Origin: Phaeodactylibacter sp.
Lineage (GTDB): Bacteria; Bacteroidota; Bacteroidia; Chitinophagales; Saprospiraceae
Assembly: GCA_024102975.1 (NCBI GenBank)
Contig: JAGFJD010000187.1
Location: 1-57,793 of the forward strand
DNA: 57,793 nucleotides
Reading direction: 5' to 3'
The notes under the pieces were generated by a model. That model ran no database searches and was not told the DNA's origin. It saw nothing but the letters and a program-made list of their open reading frames with translations. Shown piece after piece: positions 26,718-34,967 of the stretch. A program made the translations under genes and the position numbers. Every line of letters starts with the position of its first letter. Positions within the stretch are counted from its first letter, which is position 1.

Positions 26718-28274
26718 ATGCCGAACAAAGAACAATTCATAGCAGAAATAAACGAGGGCTATAGTTTTAAAGGGCGCTTCATCATTCTGGGCGGCGCCAT
26801 GCTCGACGGCGAATGCCTGGCAGATACGCTGGTGAAAATCCCTCTGAAGACGATGAACCGGCACGGGCTGATTGCCGGCGCTACCGGCTCGGGCAAAACA
26901 AAAACCCTTCAGATTCTGGCCGAACAGCTTTCTCACCAGGGCGTGCCTTCGCTGCTGATGGACATTAAAGGCGACCTGAGCGGGATTGCCGTTCCCAGCG
27001 GCGGCCATCCCAAGATCGATGAGCGCCACGCCCGCATCGGCATCCCGTTCGAAGCCAATGGCAGCCCGGTTGAATTCCTCAGCCTTTCCGATGAGCCCGG
27101 CGCCCGGCTTAGGGCCACCGTCCTGGAGTTCGGCCCGGTGCTGTTCTCGAAAATATTGGGGCTGAACGACACCCAGGCCGGAGTGGTCGCCGTAACCTTC
27201 AAATACTGCGACGACCATAAACTTCCGCTTCTCGACCTGGAGGATTTCAAACAAACCCTTCAATATATCACCAACGAGGGCAAAGAAGAGGCAGAGAAAT
27301 CCTATGGCAGGATTTCTTCGGCTTCAGTGGGTTCGATCATGCGCAAGGTCATAGAACTGGAACAGCAGGATGCCGGCCGCTTTTTCGGCGAGCGCTCTTT
27401 TGACGTAGATGACCTGTTGCGGACAGACCGGAACGGGCGGGGGATTGTTTCCATTCTCCGCCTGACCGATATCCAGGGGCGGCCCAAGTTGTTTTCCACC
27501 TTTATGCTGCAGATGCTGGCTGAGATTTATTCCAACTTCCCGGAGGAAGGAGACCTGGACAAGCCCAAGCTCGTTATCTTCATCGACGAAGCTCACCTCG
27601 TTTTCGAGGAAGCCTCCGATGCCTTGATGGACCAGATCGAGGTGATCGTGAAGTTGATCCGTTCGAAAGGCGTCGGGCTGTTCTTTGTCACCCAGAACCC
27701 GGCGGATATCCCCGACGACGTGCTGGGCCAGTTGGGCCTTAAAATCCAGCACGCCCTGCGCGCCTTTACGGCCAAGGACCGCAAAGCCATCAAGCTGGCC
27801 GCCCAAAATTATCCCGTTTCTGATTATTACGATGTGGCACAGGTAGTTACAGAACTTGGGATAGGAGAAGCGCTGGTCACCGCCCTGAACGAAAAGGGCA
27901 TTCCCACCCCTCTGGCCCATACCTTGCTGCGGGCGCCCGAATCGAGGATGGATGTGCTTACAGAACAGGAAATCGGCAGCATCATCCGCAAGTCGGAGAT
28001 CATTGACAAGTACAATGAAGAGATCAACCGGGAGAGCGCTCACGAAATCCTTGCCAAAAAGCTGGAACGGGCGCAGGACGAAAGCATACAGGAAGAAATG
28101 CGGGAACAGCGGGATCGCGCCAGGAGCGCTTCCCGCCGCCAGGAAAAGAGCACCATCGAGAAGATCATTTCCAACCCTACTACCCGTCAGGTTGCCCGAA
28201 CGATGGCCAGAGAGCTTACCCGGGGCCTGTTGGGGGTTCTCGGAGTCGGCAGTTCGAGCCGGCGGAGGAGGTAG
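26718..28274 (+). CDS. HerA-like ATPase, DUF853 family
   Basis: 518 residues. A FtsK/HerA-type P-loop ATPase with Walker A AGATGSGKTKTLQ near residue 53 and a Walker B in KLVIFIDEAHLVF, followed by LIRSKGVGLFFVTQNP and the sensor-like ALRAFTAKDRKA. The C-terminal ~60 residues are highly charged and basic, ending in a poly-Arg tail. HerA relatives pump or unwind DNA as hexamers; the DUF853 branch itself lacks a well-established role. Its start lies four bases after the nuclease stop, which suggests a functional link. Confidence 0.88.
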   Translation: MPNKEQFIAEINEGYSFKGRFIILGGAMLDGECLADTLVKIPLKTMNRHGLIAGATGSGKTKTLQILAEQLSHQGVPSLLMDIKGDLSGIAVPSGGHPKIDERHARIGIPFEANGSPVEFLSLSDEPGARLRATVLEFGPVLFSKILGLNDTQAGVVAVTFKYCDDHKLPLLDLEDFKQTLQYITNEGKEEAEKSYGRISSASVGSIMRKVIELEQQDAGRFFGERSFDVDDLLRTDRNGRGIVSILRLTDIQGRPKLFSTFMLQMLAEIYSNFPEEGDLDKPKLVIFIDEAHLVFEEASDALMDQIEVIVKLIRSKGVGLFFVTQNPADIPDDVLGQLGLKIQHALRAFTAKDRKAIKLAAQNYPVSDYYDVAQVVTELGIGEALVTALNEKGIPTPLAHTLLRAPESRMDVLTEQEIGSIIRKSEIIDKYNEEINRESAHEILAKKLERAQDESIQEEMREQRDRARSASRRQEKSTIEKIISNPTTRQVARTMARELTRGLLGVLGVGSSSRRRR

Positions 28275-28277
28275 CGC

Positions 28278-28847
28278 TTATTGGTCGCTCACCAGAACGG
28301 GTTTGTAAGTCGATTGGTAAACCGACCAGGGCGTCTTTTTGTAATGCCCGCCTGCGAAATAGGTTGCAATGCGCTCGAATTGCCGGGGCGTCTTATATCC
28401 TACAATAGACTGGATGACATCCAGGTTCTCATCCAGGAAAACTACGGTCGGGAAGCTGAGCCTTCCTTTCAGCAGTTCGGCAGCGAGTTCATGGTAGCCT
28501 CTTTGCCCGTCTTTGACGTATTTGTAGGGCTTTCCCTTGTACACCAGCTCGGCCCGCTGTTCTGCGTCAAATTTCACCGGGTAAAAATTCTCATTGATAT
28601 AGCGGGCTATGTTGGGCTCCTCAAAGGTCGCCTTGTCCATGCGCTTGCACCATCCGCACCAGTCCGTATAAACATTGAGCAGGATTTTTTTCTTTTCTTT
28701 CTGGGAAAGGGCGGCGGCCTCTTCCCAACTGAGCCATTTTACGGCGTCGGTACTATCCTGCCGGGGTAGTTTTTGTGTTTGCTGAGCCGGTGTGAATGAA
28801 AGGGCGCTCCAGGCGAGGAACATCATGAAAGAAAACATCCTTTTCAT
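28278..28847 (-). CDS. Exported thioredoxin-fold protein
   Basis: 189 residues from ATG 28847, which gives a proper signal peptide (MKRMFSFMMFLAWSALSF). The mature part is a thioredoxin fold with the redox motif WCGWCK (Cys64, Cys67) and the cis-Pro segment LSFPTVVFLDEN. It resembles DUF255/thioredoxin_7 proteins of Bacteroidota that act as periplasmic thiol reductants. The upstream extension to 28907 is not signal-like and was left out. It converges on the HerA-like gene three bases away. Confidence 0.88.
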   Translation of the reverse strand: MKRMFSFMMFLAWSALSFTPAQQTQKLPRQDSTDAVKWLSWEEAAALSQKEKKKILLNVYTDWCGWCKRMDKATFEEPNIARYINENFYPVKFDAEQRAELVYKGKPYKYVKDGQRGYHELAAELLKGRLSFPTVVFLDENLDVIQSIVGYKTPRQFERIATYFAGGHYKKTPWSVYQSTYKPVLVSDQ

Positions 28848-28942
28848 TCGAATTTGCTTTTCAATAGGTTCAGTCGAATTTGAACAATTGCGATAACAAA
28901 CAAACAAAATTTAATAGTAGCTTATGGCGCTTAGCCGGCACT

Positions 28943-30010
28943 TTAATGTAAGTTTAACGATTGTAAAGAGTTGCGGAAAAGGAGGAGCTCATCGTTCCCG
29001 AGCCGGCGAGCCTCCAGCGGCGGTTCCGGTAGCAGAGGCGCCATCCTGCCTTCGGCGACGTATGAGCCGGCAATGAACACCCGGGCCTCGTCCCACAGGC
29101 CTGCTTTAATGAAATGTTGGAGCGTCCTGATGCCTCCTTCCACCATCAGCGTAGAAATTTTCCGCCGGGCGAGTTCTTTCAGGACGTTGCCTGCGAGCTG
29201 CCCATCAAAGGAAACAGGGCAGTAACCCAGGTTGTCTGCAGGCGGTGGCGGGTTCATTTCGGTGAATATAAGGGTAGGGGACTGGCCGTCAAAAACAGAC
29301 AAGGCCCTGGGCAGGGTGCCTTCCCGGTCGAGAACAACCCGAAGCGGGGAACCGCCAAAGTAGTGCCGGTTGGTGAGTTTGGGATCATCGGCCAGGGCCG
29401 TATTGGCGCCAATCAACAAGGCATCTGTCTCGCTGCGCCATTTGTGCGTGAGTCGCCGGGAATACTCATTGGTCAGCCAGAGCTGGCGGTTGCCCGGCGG
29501 CGCAAAAACCCCGTTTTTCGATTGTGCATATTTCAGGATGACATAGGGCCGTTGCCGGCGGACGAAAGTGTTCCGGGGCAGGCTCAGGCGGCGGCCTTCT
29601 TCGCCGAGGACTCCCACGATCACTTCCACTCCGGCATTTCGCAGGCGCTCGGCGCCGGCGCCATCGACGCCCGGGCTATGGTCGAAACAGGAGAGGACGA
29701 CCCTCGGTATCTTTTTCTGGATGATCAACTGGGTGCAGGGCGGCGTGTTCCCGTAAATATCGCATGGTTCAAGCGAAACATAGAGCGTGGAATGAGGTAT
29801 AAAGGGGCGATCGGCCGGAAGCACGCTGGCCAGGGCATTTACTTCGGCGTGGGCCTGCCCGTAGTACTGATGGAAGCCTTCGCCGATTATCCTTCCCTGG
29901 TATTCCAGGACGGCGCCGACCATAGGGTTGGGCGACACCTTTCCGGCACCCAGCCTCGCCAGGTCGAAACAACGCTGCATGAAACGTTCTGAGACAGGGG
30001 ACAGTGCCAT
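28943..30010 (-). CDS. ribD: Bifunctional riboflavin deaminase/reductase RibD
   Basis: 355 residues. It performs the second and third steps of riboflavin synthesis. The N-terminal deaminase domain has the zinc motif HAE (His54, Glu56) and PCDIYGNTPPC (Cys83, Cys92). The C-terminal reductase domain contains KYAQSKNGVFA, the substrate-binding DALLIGANTALADDPKLTNR and MVEGGIRTLQHFI. It starts at ATG 30010. No other rib genes are adjacent and I see no FMN riboswitch upstream. Confidence 0.96.
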   Translation of the reverse strand: MALSPVSERFMQRCFDLARLGAGKVSPNPMVGAVLEYQGRIIGEGFHQYYGQAHAEVNALASVLPADRPFIPHSTLYVSLEPCDIYGNTPPCTQLIIQKKIPRVVLSCFDHSPGVDGAGAERLRNAGVEVIVGVLGEEGRRLSLPRNTFVRRQRPYVILKYAQSKNGVFAPPGNRQLWLTNEYSRRLTHKWRSETDALLIGANTALADDPKLTNRHYFGGSPLRVVLDREGTLPRALSVFDGQSPTLIFTEMNPPPPADNLGYCPVSFDGQLAGNVLKELARRKISTLMVEGGIRTLQHFIKAGLWDEARVFIAGSYVAEGRMAPLLPEPPLEARRLGNDELLLFRNSLQSLNLH

Positions 30011-30287
30011 GTTTCCAATTGTTTATAAGCCCGGCGGCCGGCAGGGCGTTATTGAAAAATTTCCTTTGCAATTTTCGATCAAAAGCACAGGAAAACCAAA
30101 AATATTATGGGATTGAATACTGTTCAACAAAAACACTACATGATGTTTCTTATTCTTTCCGAAAATCATTAAATTTCGGATAGTTCCACCCAAGGCATAT
30201 AAGAAGTGCCTTTTTCAGCCTCTCTTCAAAAGGTAGTTTCCTTGTTTTTGCGATTTTAAAAATATTAATAACCAAAACCCAGGGAGC

Positions 30288-30839
30288 GTGCTATATAAAG
30301 TCAAACTAAAAAATGCGAACGAAAGCGTTTTATTAGACGACCAGGTCTATGAATACCTGACCACTGACCCATATCTTGTTAAGGTAGGTTTCATCAACAA
30401 CCTGCGCAAGCATTCCAGCGGATGCGCCGTTTTTCAAAAGACCTGGAAAAAAGCAGACGGGGGGTATAAGACGGAGACCATTTACCTGCACAAGCTGGTT
30501 GCAGAAAAATTCCTCATCAATACCAAATCCCGGAACAAGAACCTGGTGGGTGCCCGAAATGGGAACAAACTGGATTGCAGGCTTGAAAACCTGGTTTACC
30601 GCTCCCGGTCTGTAGCCAGCCGAAAGCGCAAAACCAGCAGCAGGGTGGGATATACCGGCGTATACAAAGAGAACAACCGGTACCGGGCGGTCATCTCCGT
30701 CGAACGGAAGTCGGTCCACATCGGAATGTTCGACACCGCCGAGGAAGCAGCCCTGGCTTATAACAAAAAATCCAGAGAATTATACGGGGACGATGGCAAA
30801 GTCAACATCATCAAACCCCGGAAAGACAATGGGGATTAG
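30288..30839 (+). CDS. AP2-domain protein with degenerate HNH-like module
   Basis: 183 residues from a GTG start. The middle part (~65-105) follows the HNH homing-nuclease pattern LHKLVAEKFL...RNGNKLDCRLENL, but the histidine expected before NGNK is absent, so nuclease activity is doubtful. Residues ~118-165 form an AP2-like DNA-binding domain (GYTGVYKENNRYRAVI...MFDTAEEAALAYNKKSRELYG). This pairing is typical of mobile homing endonucleases. Here it stands as a single gene with no intron or intein around it, so a retained DNA-binding role is possible. Its stop overlaps the convergent mnmD stop. Confidence 0.8.
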   Translation: MLYKVKLKNANESVLLDDQVYEYLTTDPYLVKVGFINNLRKHSSGCAVFQKTWKKADGGYKTETIYLHKLVAEKFLINTKSRNKNLVGARNGNKLDCRLENLVYRSRSVASRKRKTSSRVGYTGVYKENNRYRAVISVERKSVHIGMFDTAEEAALAYNKKSRELYGDDGKVNIIKPRKDNGD

Positions 30840-31525
30840 GCGCCAGGATGGGCAGGGGCAGGTTTTACTGCCCTGGTCATTTCCCGTTTGCCGGGCGGCC
30901 CTTTCAGCGCTTCCACGACAAACCCCAGGGATTTCAATTTGCGCTTGACCGCTCCTTTTGCGCAATATGTTGTAAGGACTCCATTGCTCTTCAAGGCGTC
31001 GAACATTTTCCCCAACATTTCTTCTTCCCACAGTTCCGGCTGGGCGCCCGGGGCAAAGGCATCAAAGTAAATAACTTCGAAGGCGTCCCGATAGGCAACC
31101 TGTTCGAATCGTTTCAGGGTTTTGCGGAAAACAAAATAAGGGTTGAGTTGCTGTTCCTCCTCCCAGGGCCCTTCGTGCAACAGGGCGAAAGTGCCGGCCA
31201 GTGCCGGGTCGATGATGAGAGGATAATTCAACTGCTTAGCTTCTTCGGCGGAAATGGGATAAGCTTCGACCGCCTCATAATATACGGGAAGTTGCCTTGT
31301 GGCCGCTTCCCTGAGGGTGAGCAAAGCATTCAGCCCGGTTCCGAAGCCGATTTCCAGCACCGATAATTGCCGGGCCTCCGGCATCCGGTAATAAAGCCCG
31401 GATTGAATGAATACATGGTTGGATTCCTGGATAGCGCCGTACCGGGAGTGGTAGCTCACGCCGAAAGACTCGGAAAAAATGGAATGGGAACCATCCTGAG
31501 TTTCGAAAATTCTGCCTCTGTTCAT
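30836..31525 (-). CDS. mnmD: tRNA 5-methylaminomethyl-2-thiouridine methyltransferase MnmD
   Basis: 229 residues. It adds the last methyl group to form mnm5s2U at position 34 of certain tRNAs. The S-adenosylmethionine site is VLEIGFGTGLNALLTL, and the family's YFDAFAPGAQPELWEEEML and the C-terminal GPPGKREMTRA are present. It corresponds to the methyltransferase half of MnmC, without the FAD oxidoreductase domain, as is usual in this phylum. It is the last of three closely spaced minus-strand genes (small lipoprotein, ytxJ, mnmD). Confidence 0.93.
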   Translation of the reverse strand: MNRGRIFETQDGSHSIFSESFGVSYHSRYGAIQESNHVFIQSGLYYRMPEARQLSVLEIGFGTGLNALLTLREAATRQLPVYYEAVEAYPISAEEAKQLNYPLIIDPALAGTFALLHEGPWEEEQQLNPYFVFRKTLKRFEQVAYRDAFEVIYFDAFAPGAQPELWEEEMLGKMFDALKSNGVLTTYCAKGAVKRKLKSLGFVVEALKGPPGKREMTRAVKPAPAHPGA

Positions 31526-31567
31526 GGCTCTGGTAGTGCCGTTATTGGTGATTCCGCCCCGAAAAGG

Positions 31568-31927
31568 TTATGCCTGCTGACCGTCGCCTAAGTATAAATG
31601 TAAGCTTTTTGCGGAAATGTCAAGATGGGAGGCATGATACACACACCGGCCGTTCCGGATGAGGAGCAACTGGGGGGATTGATGTGCCACGCCGAAACGC
31701 TCTGCCACGAGGTTCGACACCTCCCGGTGAGCGATCAGGTCCAGAAAATAAAGATGCACAGAGGGCTCGTCGAGCACCCAGCCTTTCTCCAGGCGGTGCT
31801 GGGCGAGGGAACTGAGGGAACAACGCGAACTGTGCTTATAGATGACGCAGGGTTTTTGGCCCGAGTGCCTGGCGATGTCTTCAACCTGGGTCAGCTTCGT
31901 TAAAGGCAGCCAATTGATCTTGTTCAT
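31568..31927 (-). CDS. ytxJ: Bacilliredoxin, YtxJ/BrxC type
   Basis: 119 residues with a thioredoxin-like fold and a single reactive Cys in the CxxS-like motif SSRCSLSS, preceded by the family's KPCVIYKHS. These proteins remove bacillithiol from mixed disulfides in Bacillus, and Bacteroidota carry homologues. Later motifs SPQLLLIRNGRCVYHASH and DIS fit the family. The start codon touches the stop codon of the small lipoprotein gene upstream, so they must be on one transcript. The bacillithiol link is inferred from the family. Confidence 0.88.
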   Translation of the reverse strand: MNKINWLPLTKLTQVEDIARHSGQKPCVIYKHSSRCSLSSLAQHRLEKGWVLDEPSVHLYFLDLIAHREVSNLVAERFGVAHQSPQLLLIRNGRCVYHASHLDISAKSLHLYLGDGQQA

Positions 31928-32089
31928 TTACCGAAGGAAATTGATTACCGTAGTAACAACTTCAACCAGTTGATCGTTCATGGAAAAATTATTGGGGCAG
32001 CCATAACCCCGGTTGCAGGAAGAAAAGATACTCGCCATGACTAAGAATGCGCCGACGGCAGCAATCTTTCTGAGGTTTTTGTTTTTCAT
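31928..32089 (-). CDS. Small lipoprotein, 53 residues
   Basis: A short gene starting at ATG 32089 (MKNKNLRKIAAVGAFL) with a clear lipobox FSSC and a ~28-residue mature tail rich in Asn and Val, including NRGYGCPNNFS. Its stop codon abuts the bacilliredoxin start with no gap. The mature part holds one further Cys (in YGCPNN), which could be a thiol partner, but that is a guess. No function is recognised. The coding call rests on the lipoprotein signal and tight operon spacing. Confidence 0.7.
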   Translation of the reverse strand: MKNKNLRKIAAVGAFLVMASIFSSCNRGYGCPNNFSMNDQLVEVVTTVINFLR

Positions 32090-32261
32090 TTCTGAATACT
32101 TTATTTGGATATGCTCTTACAATTTGTTGAAACGAACCCAATATCCAGCTTATTATCAGGAACCTTTGCAAAAATAGAAAAAGTGCGTTTATCTGGCTAC
32201 TTTATATACCATAATAGCGCCGAACGGGAAAAAGTTGGGCGCAAACAAGAAAAGTTCAGGC

Positions 32262-32291
32262 TTGTTATACCCTATAGTTTTACTATTTTTG
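32262..32291 (+). promoter_or_regulatory. Bacteroidota-type promoter of pdhB
   Basis: TTG (32262-32264), a 19-bp spacer and TATTTTTG (32284-32291) match the TTG-N19-TAnnTTTG consensus exactly. Transcription would begin near 32298 and give a leader of about 88 nt. Confidence 0.7.
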
Positions 32292-32385
32292 CAGGCATCC
32301 GGATCGGGCAACCGGCCTTTCTTTTGGCTTGAACCCCTTTTCACGATGCTGCCTTGAAATTTAAAAAACTAACTAAACTAAAAAA

Positions 32386-33372
32386 ATGGCAAGAAAAATA
32401 GCGCTAAGAGACGCCCTGCGGGAAGCAATGATTGAAGAAATGCGCCGGGATGAAAATGTCTTTCTGATGGGCGAAGAAGTAGCCGAATACGACGGCGCCT
32501 ACAAAGTAAGCAAAGGCATGCTGGAAGAATTCGGCGCCCGCCGGGTAATCGATACCCCAATTGCCGAGCTTGGTTTTGCCGGCATCGGAGTGGGCGCCGC
32601 CATGAATGGCCTGCGCCCGATCGTGGAATTCATGACCTGGAACTTTGCGGTCCTGGCTTTTGACCAGATCGTCAATAATGCCGCCAAAACCCTCTCGCAG
32701 TCTGCCGGCGATTTCAAGTGCCCCATTGTCTTCCGGGGCCCTTCCGGCAGCGCCGGCCAGTTGGCCCAGCAACATTCCCAGACCTTCGAAAGCTGGATGG
32801 GCAACGTCCCCGGGCTCAAAGTGATTTCCTGCGTCCATCCCGCTGACGCCAAAGGGTTGCTCAAGTCCGCCATCCGCGATGACGACCCGGTATGTATGAT
32901 GGAATCAGAGCTGATGTACGGTTACGAGGATGAAGTCCCGGAAGAAGAATACCTGGTGCCCATTGGCAAAGCGGCCGTTCGCCGGGAAGGCACAGACATT
33001 ACCCTGGTCTCATTCAATAAAATGATGTTCCCGACATTGGAGGCAGCCGCCGAGCTGGCCAAAGAGGGAATAGAGGCCGAGGTGATCGACCTGCGGACCA
33101 TCCGCCCGCTGGATTACCAAACCATCGTAGATTCCGTCAAAAAAACGAACCGCCTGGTTGTCGTCGATGAATCCTGGCCGCTCGCCGGGGTCTCTTCAGA
33201 AATAGCCTATGGGATTCAGAAATATGCTTTCGACTATCTCGACGCACCGGTAACCCGCGTCAACGCTGCCGACACCTCCCTGCCTTATGCGCCAACGCTG
33301 GTCGATGCCTGGCTCCCGAACGCGGAAAAGGTGATAAAGGCCGCAAAAGAGGTGTTGTATATGAAAGCATAG
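32386..33372 (+). CDS. pdhB: Pyruvate dehydrogenase E1 component, beta subunit
   Basis: 328 residues. With the alpha subunit it decarboxylates pyruvate using thiamine diphosphate and hands the acetyl group to lipoyl-E2. The sequence shows the N-terminal ALREAMIEEMRRDENVFLMGEEV with the cofactor-activating Glu, DTPIAELGFAGIGVGAA, RGPSGSAGQLAQQHSQ and the C-terminal LVVVDESWPLAG transketolase domain. The alpha and E2 genes are not next to it. It has its own promoter; lpdA, which supplies E3, is elsewhere in this window. Confidence 0.96.
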   Translation: MARKIALRDALREAMIEEMRRDENVFLMGEEVAEYDGAYKVSKGMLEEFGARRVIDTPIAELGFAGIGVGAAMNGLRPIVEFMTWNFAVLAFDQIVNNAAKTLSQSAGDFKCPIVFRGPSGSAGQLAQQHSQTFESWMGNVPGLKVISCVHPADAKGLLKSAIRDDDPVCMMESELMYGYEDEVPEEEYLVPIGKAAVRREGTDITLVSFNKMMFPTLEAAAELAKEGIEAEVIDLRTIRPLDYQTIVDSVKKTNRLVVVDESWPLAGVSSEIAYGIQKYAFDYLDAPVTRVNAADTSLPYAPTLVDAWLPNAEKVIKAAKEVLYMKA

Positions 33373-33836
33373 GCTATCAACTGTGAAGGCAAAAAATATT
33401 TTTTTTGGGAAAGAAACATTTTTCTTTGGCTGTGCGTTAGAGAAAGGTACATGTCCAAAATGAAAATGAATAAAGTCCCATGTTGACCTTGTTGATCCTG
33501 TCTGTGCTGTGGAGCAAGCGCCGGAACCTGCGCGAGTACCTTCAGAATTCCGTTGTTTTTTGCCGGTTCTTTGCATCCAGGTGCAAGCCTGAATGTGTAA
33601 CAGTTCCGGTTGAGAAGCAATCCTGAAAGACCCCGAATCGCTTTTAAGCACCGCCTCCTCCTTTCAACAGGCGCTTTGGTTTGCCGCGCCTGTTACCTTG
33701 CCTTTCGTATTGCCTGCCCGGACCTGCATACCGGGCTTGGGTTAAACAAAAATGTGACATAAAACCGAGATTTGTGTGACCTTCGTCATCAAACTCAGGT
33801 GGACGAACATCTAAATTGCGCAAAAATTCCTGCGTT
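33373..33836. other. 464-bp intergenic region with several hairpins
   Basis: No gene is recognised. It contains AACAGGCGC/GCGCCTGTT (33666-33694, perfect 9 bp), GCCCGG/CCGGGC (about 33716-33737), and an outer pair CCGGAAC/GTTCCGG (about 33511 and 33602) enclosing TTGCA/TGCAA. The density of stems suggests structured RNA or a decayed element. Confidence 0.4.
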
Positions 33837-34397
33837 ATGTTACGTCTAATGCCAACCTTGTTCGTTTTTTCCATTCTTGCCTTTCCACAGAATACCCTGG
33901 CTCAGCATGGCGAAAATTCAAACGCTGTCGCACCCGGCCATTCCGCCGGGTATTTCCGGGCTGCGGTGTTGATCGGACATACATTTATCCCCATGGGCCC
34001 TTCGCCCGACCGGCTGGCGGTGCCGTCCTGGGGGCTGGACCTGGAATACTGGTTTAACCATAAGTGGGGAGCAGGCCTGCACAACGACCTGGAGATCGAA
34101 ACCTTTCTGGTCGAACACGAAGGACATGAGGAAGTGCTGGCCCGGGAGTATCCTCTCGTCATTACCCTTGATGCCCTGTACAAGCCCTGGAAGCAGTTGG
34201 TCTTGCTGGCGGGCCCGGGATGGGAGTTTGAACCTAATGAAGATTTCTTTCTGATCCGTGCCGGGGCGGAATACGAATTTGAGCTGGGCCATGGCTGGGA
34301 CCTTTCCCCTTCCTTTGTTTACGACACCCGCCAGGGCGCATACGATACCTGGACCATTGCACTTGGAGTCGGCAAACGCCTGAACCAGGCTCATTGA
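33837..34397 (+). CDS. Outer-membrane beta-barrel-like protein
   Basis: 186 residues from ATG 33837 (a TTG at 33816 is possible). A signal peptide ends near FPQNTLAQ. The mature part alternates hydrophobic and polar residues with aromatic turns (WGLDLEYWFNHKWGAGLHNDLEIE, split by short loops) and ends in a strand IALGVGKRL, consistent with a small 8-stranded barrel or OmpW-like fold. Such proteins in Bacteroidota are often of unknown role. It is a single gene with a classical terminator 15 bp downstream. Confidence 0.65.
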   Translation: MLRLMPTLFVFSILAFPQNTLAQHGENSNAVAPGHSAGYFRAAVLIGHTFIPMGPSPDRLAVPSWGLDLEYWFNHKWGAGLHNDLEIETFLVEHEGHEEVLAREYPLVITLDALYKPWKQLVLLAGPGWEFEPNEDFFLIRAGAEYEFELGHGWDLSPSFVYDTRQGAYDTWTIALGVGKRLNQAH

Positions 34398-34410
34398 TGA
34401 AGAGAAAAAA

Positions 34411-34432
34411 AAAGCCCCAAACGGGGCTCTTT
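34411..34432 (+). terminator. Intrinsic terminator
   Basis: AGCCCC-N4-GGGGCT (34413-34428) with an A-run before and CTTTT after. It directly follows the barrel protein gene. Confidence 0.75.
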
Positions 34433-34845
34433 TGCAAATCGTAATCTCATGAAAAATAAAACGACCTAATTCTTATATCTTTAACCAAATGGATGGTTTG
34501 CAAATTATCGGTTTTTGAGTGGCCAGTTTTGGGATCGTGTTCCGGCTTTCTTTTTTCCTTCTGACAATACAAAGATGCAGCACTTTCTGCCGAAGACAAA
34601 AGACAATAAACGGCATTTGTTGATAATAAAAGCCGGTTTTTTCGAGGGGATTTGAACAGCAAACACTTGAAGCTGGAACCGAAAAAACTCAATACTTAAT
34701 TTGTCGAAAACAAAACACTGATATTTAGCTATTTGTGCTTTAAAATTTATTCGAATAATTTTTTAGTTTAAATAATTGCAATCCATCCCATCTTTGTTTT
34801 GTTGCATTTTTGAATAGCTTTTTGTCCTAAAAATCAAATAAAACC
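34433..34845. other. AT-rich non-coding region with a predicted rightward promoter
   Basis: No long gene. TTG (34794-34796), 18 bp, then TAGCTTTTTG (34815-34824) resembles the Bacteroidota promoter and points at the small frame starting at 34846. Otherwise nothing is recognised in this stretch. Confidence 0.4.
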
Positions 34846-34962
34846 ATGAAAAACCTACCTGTTATCATCGCAGGCGCGGGCGGTATAGTAAAAAGGATAT
34901 TCAGCAAACGGAACAGGGCAAAGAAAAGCCAGGAGGCAGAATTGGCCTCCTGGCACTCCTGA
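34846..34962 (+). CDS. Possible 38-residue basic peptide
   Basis: ATG 34846 opens a frame beginning MKNLPVIIAGAGG, then a basic amphipathic stretch (VKRIFSKRNRAKK) and an acidic tail. A promoter-like TTG-N18-TAGCTTTTTG lies 22 bp upstream. Against it, its last third overlaps the terminator of the convergent glucosaminidase gene, which could explain that sequence without translation. No homologue is recognised. Confidence 0.35.
   Translation: MKNLPVIIAGAGGIVKRIFSKRNRAKKSQEAELASWHS
34920..34954 (-). terminator. Intrinsic terminator of the LysM glucosaminidase gene
   Basis: GCCAGGAGGC and GCCTCCTGGC form a perfect 10-bp stem (34928-34954) with a 7-base loop. On the minus strand it is followed by TTTTCTTT. 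It lies 14 bp after the stop codon. Confidence 0.8.
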
Positions 34963-34967
34963 AAACT

